Shown: positions 1 through 7,817 of the stretch, in pieces
How the letters are laid out: the number at the start of each line of letters is the position of its first letter
How positions within the stretch are numbered: position 1 is the stretch's first letter
Origin: DASWJQ01 sp036397095
Lineage (GTDB): Bacteria > Chloroflexota > Anaerolineae > Anaerolineales > E44-bin32
Length of the DNA: 14,152 bases
NCBI GenBank assembly: GCA_036397095.1
Contig: DASWJQ010000077.1
Coordinates: 1 to 14,152 of the forward strand
Reading direction: 5' to 3'
Notes under the pieces: model-generated
The model's input: the letters and a program-made list of their open reading frames with translations, nothing else
The model's database searches: none
What the model was told of the DNA's origin: nothing
Position numbers and translations under genes: made by a program

Positions 1-1049
1 TGGAACGCATCTCCTGGGTTGACCTGATTCTCAGGCTGTTCCAAATCGCCATTATCGTTGCCATGATCATCGGCATCTACAACTCGGTCACCTCCGGCCG
101 CTACACCAGCTCCCAGTGGGCGACGCTTGTCTTTGCCGGGCTGGCCCAGGGCAGCATTTACGCCCTCATCGCCCTGGGCTACACCCTGGTCTACGGCATC
201 TTGCTCATGATCAACTTCGCCCACGGCGAGGTGTATATGGCCGGCGCCTTTACCACGGTGTTCGTAGCCAACTACTTCGCCCGGACTGGTTTCCTGGCCT
301 CGAATCCCTGGCTGTCCATCATTATCTGGCTGCTGATCTCGGCGGCCGTGTCCACCGGCATCGCCGTCCTGCTCGAGCGAATTGCCTACCGTCCGCTGCG
401 CGACGCACCTCGCCTGGTGCCGCTCATCACGGCCATTGGCGCTTCCTTTGCCTTGCAGTACACCTTCCGCGGGCTGTATGGCGCCGAGTTCCGCTCCTAT
501 CCCGAAGTGGCCGCACTGCGGGGGCTGGTCAACATTGGCGAGTACCAGGTGCCGTTAGTTCAGTTGGTTGTGCTGGGCGCCGCCATCCTGCTGATGGTCG
601 CCCTGTACATCTTTGTCGAGCGGACCAAGGCCGGCAAGGCAATGCGCGCCGTGTCGGAGGACAAAGACGTCGCCCGGCTGATGGGCATCGACGTGGACAA
701 GGTAATTGTGACCACCTTCGCCATCGGCGGCGCCTTGGCCGGCGCCGCCGGCGTGTTCAACGGGCTCTTCCGGCCGGTCGGTGTCTTCTTCTTCATGGGC
801 TTCTTTCCCGGCCTGAAAGCCTTCACAGCAGCCGTGCTCGGTGGTATCGGCAGTGTGCCGGGGGCCATGATCGGCGGCTTGCTGCTCGGAGTGATTGAAT
901 CTGTCTTTCCTAACTTGATCCTGGAGGGGCTGGGCATCCCGTCGGCCAACCAGCTGCGTGACGCCTTCGCCTTCACCATGCTGGTCCTGATCCTGATTTT
1001 CCGGCCGCAAGGCATCTTCGGCGAGCGGCTGGCCGAGAAGAAAGCGTGA
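1..1049 (+). CDS. livH: LivH-type branched-chain amino acid ABC transporter permease (5' end at window edge)
   Basis: One of the two membrane permeases of a LIV/HAAT-family importer, which forms the transmembrane channel for amino acids with LivM. Visible: the family N-terminal signature (GLAQGSIYALIALG, then NFAHGE), about eight hydrophobic segments, and the ABC-contacting EAA-like loop (DVARLMGID, about residue 202 counted from the ATG at 63) followed by AIGGALAGAAG. It ends in the usual FRPQGIFG. The frame is open from base 3 back to the window edge and bases 1-2 read TG, so a start codon NTG beginning one base before the window is likely. The first internal ATG is at 63 and gives 328 residues; the extra 20 codons read plausibly (ERISWVDLILRLFQ). 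It is followed after 9 bases by livM. Family assignment is secure; the transported amino acid cannot be read from the sequence. Confidence 0.95.
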   Translation, partial: ERISWVDLILRLFQIAIIVAMIIGIYNSVTSGRYTSSQWATLVFAGLAQGSIYALIALGYTLVYGILLMINFAHGEVYMAGAFTTVFVANYFARTGFLASNPWLSIIIWLLISAAVSTGIAVLLERIAYRPLRDAPRLVPLITAIGASFALQYTFRGLYGAEFRSYPEVAALRGLVNIGEYQVPLVQLVVLGAAILLMVALYIFVERTKAGKAMRAVSEDKDVARLMGIDVDKVIVTTFAIGGALAGAAGVFNGLFRPVGVFFFMGFFPGLKAFTAAVLGGIGSVPGAMIGGLLLGVIESVFPNLILEGLGIPSANQLRDAFAFTMLVLILIFRPQGIFGERLAEKKA

Positions 1050-1058
1050 GGCCGTCGC

Positions 1059-2801
1059 GTGCAGACTGACCGCCCCTCTCCGCTGCGATTGGCGATCCGC
1101 TTCGGTTTAATTGGCGGTGCCATCGGGCTGTACCTGACGGCGATTGGAATGGTGGAGACCTTTGCTGGCCGCCACTTGATCGGCACGGTCCTTTCGCTGG
1201 GGCACCTGATCTTTGCCATCGGCCTCGGGGCTGCCGCCTTCCTGACGGCGCGCCAGCTCAAGGATCGATCGACAGCAGAGGCCATCGGTTTCCCCGCCCT
1301 AGCCAGCGCCATCGCCACCGCCCCGTTGCTGCTGTTGGTGGCGATTATCCGCTTGTTCGTGATACCCTCGGCAGGCCAGCAGCCCGCATTCCGGCTGCGG
1401 GATATGTTTGTCAACCTTTCCCCGGGTCTGGCCGAGTTCCTGACATTTCATCAAGGTCCGATCCTCGGCAGCCTGCTGCTCATCGTCATTGGCGCCACAC
1501 TCGGGCTGGCGCTGGGCGCCCTGGTTCGGATGCAGCGCCGGCCCAGGATCGCCCTGATTAACGGCATCGCCTGGACCCTGGGCATTGGCGTTTTCTCCAA
1601 AAACGTAAGTCAGATTCTGCAGGAGCTCTTCGGGCGGGAAGTCGTCCGCTTCCTCTTCCAGCAAGAATCCCTGCGGCCAGCGGTGGCCCTGGTTGTTTTC
1701 GTTGGCGCCCTGCTTGTCGGCTACTTCCGCGTCCACGAGGTTGCCACGCACCGCTGGCAGGCGCTGCCAACGACGCAGCGCCAACGGGGCCGGCTCGTCC
1801 TGATCGCACTGGGCATCGGCCTACTGCTGGCCCTGCCCTGGATCGTCGGCCTGTTTCTGAGCCAGGCGATTTTCTTGATCGGCCTGTACGTGATCATGGG
1901 GCTAGGTCTCAACATTGTGGTTGGCTTTGCCGGCCTGCTCGACCTGGGCTACGTGGCTTTCTTCGCATTTGGCGCCTACGTCATGGGCATCCTGACCTCG
2001 GCCGGTCCGCTGGGCGTGAGCAACCTGACCTTCTGGACGGCCCTGCCCATCTGCGTTGCCGTCGGCGTGCTGTGGGGTCTTTTGCTCGGGTTCCCGGTGC
2101 TCCGGCTGCGAGGTGACTACCTGGCCATTGTGACCTTGGGCTTTGGCGAAATCATCCGCATCCTGGCCACTTCCGACTGGTTGGCGCCGATCGAAGGCGG
2201 GCCGCAGGGTGTGTTGCACATCCCCAATCCGGTGTTCTTCGGGATTGACATGAACAGCCCTCAGTACATGTACTACCTGGTGCTGGGCGGCTCAGCCCTT
2301 GCCATGTTCGTTTCGGTCCGGCTGCGTGACTCACGGCTGGGGCGCCAGTGGATGGCAATGCGCGAGGATGAAGACGTCGCCGAAGCCATGGGCATCAACC
2401 TCATTTCGACCAAGCTGCTGGCCTTTGCCATTGGCGCCGCGTTCTCGGCCCTGGCCGGGGGCATCTTCTCGGCCCGGCTGGGCAATATCTTCCCGCACTC
2501 GTTTAACATCCTGATCTCGCTTAACGCCCTGTCGCTCCTGATCGTCGGCGGGCTGGGCAGCATTCCGGGCGTGATCCTGGGCGCCCTGGTGCTGGTTGGC
2601 TTGCCGGAACTGTTGCGCGAATTCACCGAGTACCGGCTGCTGCTGTACGGCCTGCTCCTAATTATTGTGATGCTGGTTCGGCCGGAAGGGTTCCTGCCTG
2701 AGGAGGCGCGCAAGCGCGAGCTGCATGCCGGCAAAGAGGCGGATGGTCCGCCGGTCATCTCCGATGACGTGCTGGGCACCCTGAGCAGCGACCAGGCGTA
2801 G
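1059..2801 (+). CDS. livM: LivM-type branched-chain amino acid ABC transporter permease with long N-terminal membrane extension
   Basis: Second permease of the LIV importer, pairing with LivH in the inner membrane. The canonical LivM core begins near residue 250-270 (YVIMGLGLNIVVGFAGLLDL, then LGYVAFFAFGAY), with LRLRGDYLAIVTLGFGEIIR and the EAA-like loop EDVAEAMGI at about 438, and ends MLVRPEGFLP. At 580 residues it is far longer than usual family members (about 320-430). The first ~245 residues hold roughly six additional hydrophobic segments (about 13-32, 42-64, 78-102, 133-155, 165-180, 207-223) joined by hydrophilic loops; no known domain is recognised there. The start is GTG at 1059, 9 bases after livH, with GTGAGG overlapping the livH stop as a possible ribosome binding site. 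A short acidic tail follows the core. Permease identity is sure; the role of the extension is unknown. Confidence 0.94.
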   Translation: MQTDRPSPLRLAIRFGLIGGAIGLYLTAIGMVETFAGRHLIGTVLSLGHLIFAIGLGAAAFLTARQLKDRSTAEAIGFPALASAIATAPLLLLVAIIRLFVIPSAGQQPAFRLRDMFVNLSPGLAEFLTFHQGPILGSLLLIVIGATLGLALGALVRMQRRPRIALINGIAWTLGIGVFSKNVSQILQELFGREVVRFLFQQESLRPAVALVVFVGALLVGYFRVHEVATHRWQALPTTQRQRGRLVLIALGIGLLLALPWIVGLFLSQAIFLIGLYVIMGLGLNIVVGFAGLLDLGYVAFFAFGAYVMGILTSAGPLGVSNLTFWTALPICVAVGVLWGLLLGFPVLRLRGDYLAIVTLGFGEIIRILATSDWLAPIEGGPQGVLHIPNPVFFGIDMNSPQYMYYLVLGGSALAMFVSVRLRDSRLGRQWMAMREDEDVAEAMGINLISTKLLAFAIGAAFSALAGGIFSARLGNIFPHSFNILISLNALSLLIVGGLGSIPGVILGALVLVGLPELLREFTEYRLLLYGLLLIIVMLVRPEGFLPEEARKRELHAGKEADGPPVISDDVLGTLSSDQA

Positions 2802-2810
2802 GTGCGGACG

Positions 2811-3620
2811 ATGCCAAGCATCCTTTCGACCCAAGGTGTGATGAAGGCCTTCGGCGGCCTGTTGGCCGTCAATGGCTTTGACGTCGAGATCGAGCAAGGC
2901 GCCATCCACAGCATCATTGGGCCCAATGGCGCCGGGAAGACGACCTTCTTCAATTGCATCACCGGTTTCTACAGCGTGGACGAGGGCGAAATCCGCTTCG
3001 ATGATCACGTTATCCAGGGTCTGTCTCCCGACCGCATTACCCGCTTTGGCATCGCCCGCACCTACCAAAATATCCGCCTGTTCTCGAATATGTCGGCGAT
3101 TGACAATGTCCTGGTGGGCATGCACCCTCGGCTCAAGACCACCTGGCTGGAATCCATCCTGCACAACGCACGCTTCCACCGGGAGGAACAAGAAGCTCTG
3201 GATGAAGCCCGCCGCCTGCTCAACTTCGTTGGGCTCAAGGGCTTAGGGGACCATATCGCCCACAACCTGCCGTACGGCGCCCAGCGGCGCCTGGAGATCG
3301 CCCGGGCCCTCGCCAGCGAGCCCAAGCTGCTGCTGCTCGACGAGCCGACCGCCGGGATGAACCCGCACGAGTCGGCCGAGATGATGCATTTCATCCGCAA
3401 TCTACGGGATGAATTGGGGATCACGATCCTGCTTATTGAGCACGACATGCGGGTTGTCATGGGCATCAGCGAGCTGATCTCGGTCATGGACTTTGGCACC
3501 AAGATCGCCGAGGGCCCTCCGGCCAAGATCCAACGCGATCCCAAGGTTATTGAGGCATACCTGGGCCGCGGCGCCGCCGCCGGCCTTGAGCTGGAGGCCG
3601 ACGCCTCCAGCGCCGACTGA
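2811..3620 (+). CDS. livG: LivG-type ABC transporter ATPase
   Basis: Cytoplasmic ATPase that drives the LivHM channel together with LivF. Counting from the ATG at 2811: Walker A GPNGAGKT at 37-44, the LivG-typical ARTYQNIRLF (Q-loop region), a signature motif in its LivG variant LPYGAQRRLEIARALA, Walker B LLLLDEPTAGMNP, and the switch histidine in LLIEHDMRVVM. Length (269 residues) and the AYLGRG tail are normal for LivG. The start is ambiguous: GTG at 2802 abuts the livM stop, whereas ATG at 2811 has AGGTG placed 6-8 bases upstream, so ATG is preferred. It sits between livM and livF in one tight run, so it is expected to be co-transcribed and to form a heterodimer with LivF. Confidence 0.95.
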   Translation: MPSILSTQGVMKAFGGLLAVNGFDVEIEQGAIHSIIGPNGAGKTTFFNCITGFYSVDEGEIRFDDHVIQGLSPDRITRFGIARTYQNIRLFSNMSAIDNVLVGMHPRLKTTWLESILHNARFHREEQEALDEARRLLNFVGLKGLGDHIAHNLPYGAQRRLEIARALASEPKLLLLDEPTAGMNPHESAEMMHFIRNLRDELGITILLIEHDMRVVMGISELISVMDFGTKIAEGPPAKIQRDPKVIEAYLGRGAAAGLELEADASSAD

Positions 3621-3632
3621 GAGCGAACGCCA

Positions 3633-4346
3633 ATGTCGATGCTCGAAGTGCATGACGTCCACGCTTATTACGGCAACATCCACGCCCTCAAGGGCATCTC
3701 GCTGACCGTCGAAGAAGGTGAGATAGTCACGCTGATCGGCGCCAATGGCGCCGGCAAAACTACCACACTGCGGACGATCAGCGGGCTGATGCAGCCGCGC
3801 AGCGGTAGCGTGATGCTCGAAGGCGAAGACCTTCGTGCCTACCCGGCGCAGGCGATTGTCTACAAGGGAATCGCCATGGTGCCCGAGGGCCGCGGCATCT
3901 TTTCGAAGCTGACGGTCGCCGAAAACCTGGACATGGGCGCGTTCAGCCGCAGCGACCGGGAAGGCATCGCCGCCGACATGCGCAGGGTCTTCCAGCTCTT
4001 CCCCCGTATGGAAGAGCGGCGGACGCAGGTCGCCGGCACCTTGAGCGGCGGTGAGCAGCAAATGCTGGCGACGGCGCGGGCCTTGATGGCTAAGCCGCGC
4101 TTACTGCTGTTGGACGAACCGTCGATGGGCCTGGCGCCAACCCTGGTCGAGGCCGTTTTCGACACGATCGAGGCCATCAACCGGGAGGGGACGACGATCT
4201 TGCTCGTCGAGCAGAACGCTCACATGGCGCTGCAGATCGCCAGCCGCGGCTATGTGATCCAGACCGGCGAAATCGTGCTGGAAGATACATGCGCCAATCT
4301 ACGCAAGGATCCGACCGTGCAGAAGGCATATTTGGGGATTGATTGA
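3633..4346 (+). CDS. livF: LivF-type ABC transporter ATPase
   Basis: Second ATPase of the importer. Walker A GANGAGKT is at residues 36-43, the LivF-specific MVPEGRGIFSKLTVAENL follows, the signature is LSGGEQQMLATARAL, Walker B is LLLLDEPSMGLAP, and the switch region reads LLVEQNAH (the VEQN form typical of LivF). The protein is 237 residues, the usual size, ending AYLGID. It starts 12 bases after livG; a second ATG at 3639 is a minor alternative. It is the last gene of the liv run: a hairpin and then a hairpin with a T-rich tail follow within 90 bases. With livH, livM and livG it completes the membrane and motor parts of the importer. The periplasmic binding protein is not seen in this window. 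Confidence 0.95.
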   Translation: MSMLEVHDVHAYYGNIHALKGISLTVEEGEIVTLIGANGAGKTTTLRTISGLMQPRSGSVMLEGEDLRAYPAQAIVYKGIAMVPEGRGIFSKLTVAENLDMGAFSRSDREGIAADMRRVFQLFPRMEERRTQVAGTLSGGEQQMLATARALMAKPRLLLLDEPSMGLAPTLVEAVFDTIEAINREGTTILLVEQNAHMALQIASRGYVIQTGEIVLEDTCANLRKDPTVQKAYLGID

Positions 4347-4354
4347 CCCACACG

Positions 4355-4373
4355 CCGGCCCATCGGGCGCCGG
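4355..4373 (+). other. GC-rich hairpin just after livF
   Basis: CCGGCCC (4355-4361) can pair with GG-C-GCCGG (4366-4373) through one bulged C, leaving a four-base loop. It lies 9 bases after the livF stop and has no T tract, so on its own it is not a standard terminator. It could protect the 3' end of the liv transcript or be a chance fold in GC-rich DNA. Confidence 0.4.
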
Positions 4374-4408
4374 TACCAGGTGGGACTCAGCCGGGAGAAG
4401 GGGAGATC

Positions 4409-4437
4409 GGGCACGGAGCACCGTGCCCTTTCCCTTT
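4409..4437 (+). terminator. Rho-independent-like terminator after the liv genes
   Basis: A perfect 8-bp inverted repeat, GGGCACGG (4409-4416) and CCGTGCCC (4421-4428), with a four-base loop AGCA is followed by TTTCCCTTT. The run is interrupted by C, so strength is uncertain, but its position 62 bases after livF and just before a promoter-like box fits the end of the liv transcription unit. Confidence 0.65.
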
Positions 4438-4462
4438 GGCGGACCGAAGGATGGTCTACAAT
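4435..4462 (+). promoter_or_regulatory. Candidate promoter for the cyclodeaminase-oxidase-cinA genes
   Basis: TACAAT at 4457-4462 differs from the -10 consensus by one base. A weak -35 match, TTTGGC at 4435-4440, lies 16 bases upstream. The pair sits directly after the terminator-like hairpin and about 15-25 bases before the most likely start codons of the next gene. AGGGTGA at 4471-4477 may serve as the ribosome binding site. The -35 is poor, so the call rests mainly on the -10 and on position. Confidence 0.4.
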
Positions 4463-4478
4463 CCTGCCCCAGGGTGAA

Positions 4479-5477
4479 ATGCTGGCGATGAAGCTGCGCA
4501 TTCTTACAGCCCAAGACATCAATCAGGCGTTGTCGATGGCCCAAGCCGTTGAGGCGATGAAGGCCGCCTACCGAGAGCTGTCGCTGGGCCGGGCGGTTAT
4601 GCCGCTCCGAAGCCGGTTGCCGGTGGAGCGGGCTGGCGGCGTGACATTGCTCATGCCGGCCCTGGTCGAACCCAGCGGGGATATGGCCGTCAAACTGGTC
4701 TCGGTCTTTCCCGGCAACCCCGCGCTCGGCCTGCCCACCATACACGCCGTAGTTGTTGTCTTCGATGCCCAAACAGGGCAGCCGGTTGCCCTGCTGGAGG
4801 GCGGCGCCTTGACGGCTTTGCGCACAGGCGCCGGGTCGGGCGCCGCCACCGACATCCTGGCGCGGGCCGATGCCCGCAGTGTCGCCATCTTCGGCTCGGG
4901 GGTTCAGGCGCGCACCCAGCTCTTGGCAGTGTGTGCCGTGCGCTCGATCGAACGGGCCATGATCTACAGCCCCGACTCGGCCCATGCCGAGCGTTTAGCT
5001 GGCGAGCTGGCGGGAACGAACGCCGTTACCGCCCGGATCGAACTGGCTGCGTCGCCCGAAGCCGCGCTTGACGGAGCCGATATCGTCTGCACCGCTACCA
5101 GCTCCCACACACCGGTGTTCCCCGGCCGGGCACTTGCCCGAGGGACCCATATCAATGCTGTCGGCTCCTACACTCCGGAGATGCAGGAAGTGGATGAGAC
5201 CACGCTGCAGCGGGCACGAGTGTATGTTGACTCGCGATCGGCAGCGCTCGAGGAAGCCGGCGATTTGCTGGTTCCCATCGAGCAGGGCAAATGGTCGGTC
5301 GAATCGATGATTGGCGAGATCGGTCAGGTGCTGGCTGGGGACGTCAAAGGCCGTACGTCACCAGACGACATCACCTATTTCAAATCGGTCGGGGTTGCCG
5401 TCCAGGACGCAGTGGCCGCTGGCCGGGCACTCAAGGCCGCCGAAGCAGCCGGCCTTGGCCAGGTTGTCGAATTGTGA
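4479..5477 (+). CDS. Ornithine cyclodeaminase / mu-crystallin family protein
   Basis: Member of the OCD/mu-crystallin family (NAD(P)-dependent enzymes: ornithine cyclodeaminase, archaeal-type alanine dehydrogenase, ketimine and pyrroline-2-carboxylate reductases). From the ATG at 4479 it has 332 residues, a normal length. Visible: substrate-side MAVKLVSVFPGN with the conserved lysine at 72, GLPTIHA, the TALRTGAGSGAAT motif (Arg115), a Rossmann site IFGSGVQARTQ (glycines at 139 and 141), and NAVGSYTPEMQEVD. ATG at 4488 (MKLRIL) is an equally possible start. Earlier in-frame starts such as GTG 4380 would translate through the terminator and promoter and are rejected. It lies 16 bases before a DAO-family oxidase and next to an amino acid importer, so an imine reductase or amino acid dehydrogenase role is at least as likely as true ornithine cyclodeamination; the sequence alone does not decide. 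Confidence 0.9.
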   Translation: MLAMKLRILTAQDINQALSMAQAVEAMKAAYRELSLGRAVMPLRSRLPVERAGGVTLLMPALVEPSGDMAVKLVSVFPGNPALGLPTIHAVVVVFDAQTGQPVALLEGGALTALRTGAGSGAATDILARADARSVAIFGSGVQARTQLLAVCAVRSIERAMIYSPDSAHAERLAGELAGTNAVTARIELAASPEAALDGADIVCTATSSHTPVFPGRALARGTHINAVGSYTPEMQEVDETTLQRARVYVDSRSAALEEAGDLLVPIEQGKWSVESMIGEIGQVLAGDVKGRTSPDDITYFKSVGVAVQDAVAAGRALKAAEAAGLGQVVEL

Positions 5478-5493
5478 ACCCCCGGCCTCGATC

Positions 5494-6669
5494 ATGCCGG
5501 CAGCTATCATGAGCCCCGACACGCCTTCCGCTGCCGACTATTTGATCATCGGTGGCGGCGTGATGGGCGCCAGCACGGCCTACCACCTGGCCGCCGCCGG
5601 CGCCGAAAATATCGTCCTTCTGGAACGCAGCGCTCACTTCGAAGACAGCGCCACCAACCGCTGTGCCGGGGGCGTTCGCTACCAGTTCTCGACAGAAATC
5701 AACATACGTCTATCGCAAGCCAGCCTGCCAATGCTCGAGCGTTTCGAACAGGAAATCGGGGTTGATCCGCAGTATCAGCAGTGCGGCTACTACTTTGTCC
5801 TGACCGATCCCGCCGACGTTGCTGCCTTCCGCCGCACCCTCGACTTGCAGCGAAGGCTTGGCGTGGCCACTGAATGGCTCAGCCCTGACGAGCTCACGCG
5901 CCGCCTTCCCCTGATGAACATTCCCGATGCCCTGGCCGGGACCGTCCATGAAAAGGATGGCCTGGCCGATCCCCATAGTGTTCTGTCTGGCTATCTGGCC
6001 AGAGCCAGGGAGTTGGGCGCCACCATCCTGACCGAAACGGAAGTCAGCGATATTGTCGAACAGGACGGGCGTGTTGCTGCCGTCGAGACGACACGGGGCC
6101 GGCTCGAAAGCCGCTGCGTGGTCAACGCCGCCGGGCCGTGGGCCGGGCAGGTCGGGCGGATGGCGGGGCTCGACATCCCGATCGAACCCGTTCGTCGCCA
6201 GATGGTCACTACGACGCCGCTGCCCCAACTGCCGGCCGACTTCCCATTCGTCATTGACTTCACTCGGTCGCTCTACTTCCACCGCGAGGGTGAAGGCATC
6301 CTGACCGGAATGTCCAACCCCGATCAAGCGCCTGGCTTCGACCAGACGGTCGACAAAGCGTGGGAGATTCAGGCCATGGAGGCGGCCATGCTGCGCCTGC
6401 CGCTGTTGGCCGAGGCCGGTCGGCTCTCGGGCTGGGCCGGACTGTACGAAGTCACGCCCGACGCCCATCCGATCTTCGGCGCCACCCCGCTCGAAGGCTT
6501 TTACCTGGTGGCTGGCTTCTCCGGGCACGGCTTCATGCACGGCCCGATTGCCGGTAAGCTGATGGCTGAGATTCTGCTGGAGGGCGAAGCGCACAGCGTC
6601 GATGTCTCCCAGCTTGACCTGGCCCGCTTCGCCGAGGGTCGCATGGTTCGGGAACACAACGTCATATGA
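5494..6669 (+). CDS. DAO-family FAD-dependent oxidoreductase (SoxB / sarcosine oxidase-like)
   Basis: Flavoenzyme of the D-amino acid oxidase/sarcosine oxidase/glycine oxidase superfamily, which oxidises the C-N bond of amino or N-methyl amino acids to an imine. From ATG 5494 it has 391 residues. The N-terminal dinucleotide site is IIGGGVMGAS (18-27), with Glu44 at the end of the second strand (LLERS) expected to bind the ribose, then GGVRYQFS (59-66), which is typical of SoxB-like members. Near the C-terminus are DAHPIFGATPLEGFYLVAGF and GFSGHGFMHGP (341-351), the usual flavin-contacting end. ATG at 5509 is an alternative start; neither has a clear ribosome binding site. An in-frame extension to 5311 would overlap the previous gene and lacks family similarity. 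The stop overlaps the cinA start (ATGA), which suggests translational coupling. The substrate is unknown; no partner subunits of a heterotetrameric sarcosine oxidase are seen. Confidence 0.9.
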   Translation: MPAAIMSPDTPSAADYLIIGGGVMGASTAYHLAAAGAENIVLLERSAHFEDSATNRCAGGVRYQFSTEINIRLSQASLPMLERFEQEIGVDPQYQQCGYYFVLTDPADVAAFRRTLDLQRRLGVATEWLSPDELTRRLPLMNIPDALAGTVHEKDGLADPHSVLSGYLARARELGATILTETEVSDIVEQDGRVAAVETTRGRLESRCVVNAAGPWAGQVGRMAGLDIPIEPVRRQMVTTTPLPQLPADFPFVIDFTRSLYFHREGEGILTGMSNPDQAPGFDQTVDKAWEIQAMEAAMLRLPLLAEAGRLSGWAGLYEVTPDAHPIFGATPLEGFYLVAGFSGHGFMHGPIAGKLMAEILLEGEAHSVDVSQLDLARFAEGRMVREHNVI

Positions 6670-7817
6670 GCAATCCCAGCGCCGAGATCATCGCGGTCGG
6701 CACCGAATTGCTGCTGGGGGAGATCGTCGATACCAACAGCGCCGAGATCGCCGTCACCTTGCGCCAACTGGGCATCGACCTTTACCGGACGGGCGCCGTC
6801 GGCGACAACCTGTCGCGTATTGCCGAAGCCGTCGCCACCGCCCTCCATCGCGCCGACATTGTCATCTTGACTGGTGGTTTGGGACCGACGGTAGACGACA
6901 TGACACGCCAGGCAATCGCCCAGGCAGCCGGCATCGAGTTGGTTTTTGAACCAACGCTCTGGCAACAGATCGAACAGCGGTTTGCCAGTTTTGGGCGGCG
7001 TGCCGGGGATAACAACCGGCGCCAGGCGTATCTGCCCCAGGGCGGGAACGCCATCGAGAACCCCATTGGGACCGCCCCGGCATTTTGGCTTGACTATGAC
7101 GGCCGGTTGGTCGTCGCGCTGCCGGGCGTGCCCTCGGAAATGCGCTCCCTACTGCACACGGCAGTGGTCCCTCTGCTCCAGCGGCGCTTTCCCGACCGAC
7201 GGGTCATTGTTATCCGAACCCTGCGGACGGCGGGCATGGGGGAATCGGATCTGGACGCCAAGATCGCAGACCTGGAGGCGGCCGACAACCCAACCCTGGG
7301 TGTCGCCGCCCACCCCGGCCGTGTCGACCTGAGGCTCACCGCCAGCGCAGGTTCCGAAAACGAGGCGCGGGCGATGCTTACCCGCCTGGAAGACGACCTG
7401 AGAGAGCGTCTGGGGCCGTACATTTATGGGGTCGACCGGCAGACGCTGGAAGACAAGGTGCTGGCCGCGTTCGCCGAGCGCGGCTGGCGCCTGGTTAGCG
7501 TCGAGGCCGGGACGAACGGCGCCTTGGCCGGCAGCATCTCGGGTGAGACCGCGGTGTTTGCTGGCGGTTGGCTGCTGCCGGAAATCACCCGTGCGGGGCT
7601 TGAAGAACTGTTGCAGGCCAAAATGGCCGAGGCTGGCGCCCAAGCCGGCCTGGGATTGGTCATCCCCCCCGGCGACGGACCAGTGCAACTGAGCGGCCGA
7701 GTGCAGCTGGCCGCTGATAGCGGCGGCTTCGACCGGCTCTACGCCGGCCCGCCGGAGAACGCCGCCGACTGGGGCGTAAGCCTGTTGCTCGATATGGCCC
7801 GGCGCAGGTTGGGGTAA
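6666..7817 (+). CDS. cinA: CinA-like protein: MoCF/MogA-like domain plus degenerate NMN deamidase (PncC) domain
   Basis: CinA proteins join an N-terminal MoaB/MogA-like COG1058 domain (ADP-ribose pyrophosphatase in characterised members) to a C-terminal nicotinamide mononucleotide deamidase domain, serving pyridine nucleotide recycling. The N-terminal domain is intact: AVGTELLLGEIVDTNS (10-25), LTGGLGPTVDDMTR (68-81), and ALPGVPSEMRSL from 151. The C-terminal part begins near residue 260. Where active enzymes have an ESCTGG motif, this one reads EAGTNG (280-285), losing the catalytic serine, and the following segment that normally carries a conserved Tyr/Lys region is shortened. Total length is 383, against about 410-430 usually. 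The frame stays open without a better reading in other frames, so this is divergence and not a sequencing frameshift. It overlaps the oxidase gene by four bases and its TAA lies at the edge of an intergenic repeat. Confidence 0.9.
   Translation: MSNPSAEIIAVGTELLLGEIVDTNSAEIAVTLRQLGIDLYRTGAVGDNLSRIAEAVATALHRADIVILTGGLGPTVDDMTRQAIAQAAGIELVFEPTLWQQIEQRFASFGRRAGDNNRRQAYLPQGGNAIENPIGTAPAFWLDYDGRLVVALPGVPSEMRSLLHTAVVPLLQRRFPDRRVIVIRTLRTAGMGESDLDAKIADLEAADNPTLGVAAHPGRVDLRLTASAGSENEARAMLTRLEDDLRERLGPYIYGVDRQTLEDKVLAAFAERGWRLVSVEAGTNGALAGSISGETAVFAGGWLLPEITRAGLEELLQAKMAEAGAQAGLGLVIPPGDGPVQLSGRVQLAADSGGFDRLYAGPPENAADWGVSLLLDMARRRLG

Noticed and set aside
560..1414. Long minus-strand open frame of 284 codons across the end of livH and start of livM
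   Set aside because: It lies opposite two clear transporter genes, its product is rich in Arg, Pro and Ser as expected of antisense frames in GC-rich DNA, and it has no recognisable family motif.
3260..3320. LivG signature reads LPYG in place of LSGG
   Set aside because: LSYG/LPYG variants are normal in LivG proteins, so this is not evidence of an inactive ATPase.
4380..4478. Extended N-terminus of the cyclodeaminase from GTG 4380
   Set aside because: It would translate the terminator hairpin and the -10 box and adds residues with no family similarity.
5311..5493. Extended N-terminus of the FAD oxidoreductase from 5311
   Set aside because: It overlaps the end of the cyclodeaminase by 167 bases and lacks similarity; the Rossmann site expected near the N-terminus is already close to ATG 5494.
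5710..6657. Minus-strand open frame of 315 codons opposite the FAD oxidoreductase
   Set aside because: It is a shadow of a gene with strong family motifs; the composition is dominated by Gly, Arg and Gln and nothing domain-like is visible.
7664..7670. Run of seven C in cinA as a possible frameshift behind its unusual C-terminus
   Set aside because: The degenerate ESCTGG equivalent lies well before the run, the frame after it still resembles the domain's end, and other frames give nothing better.
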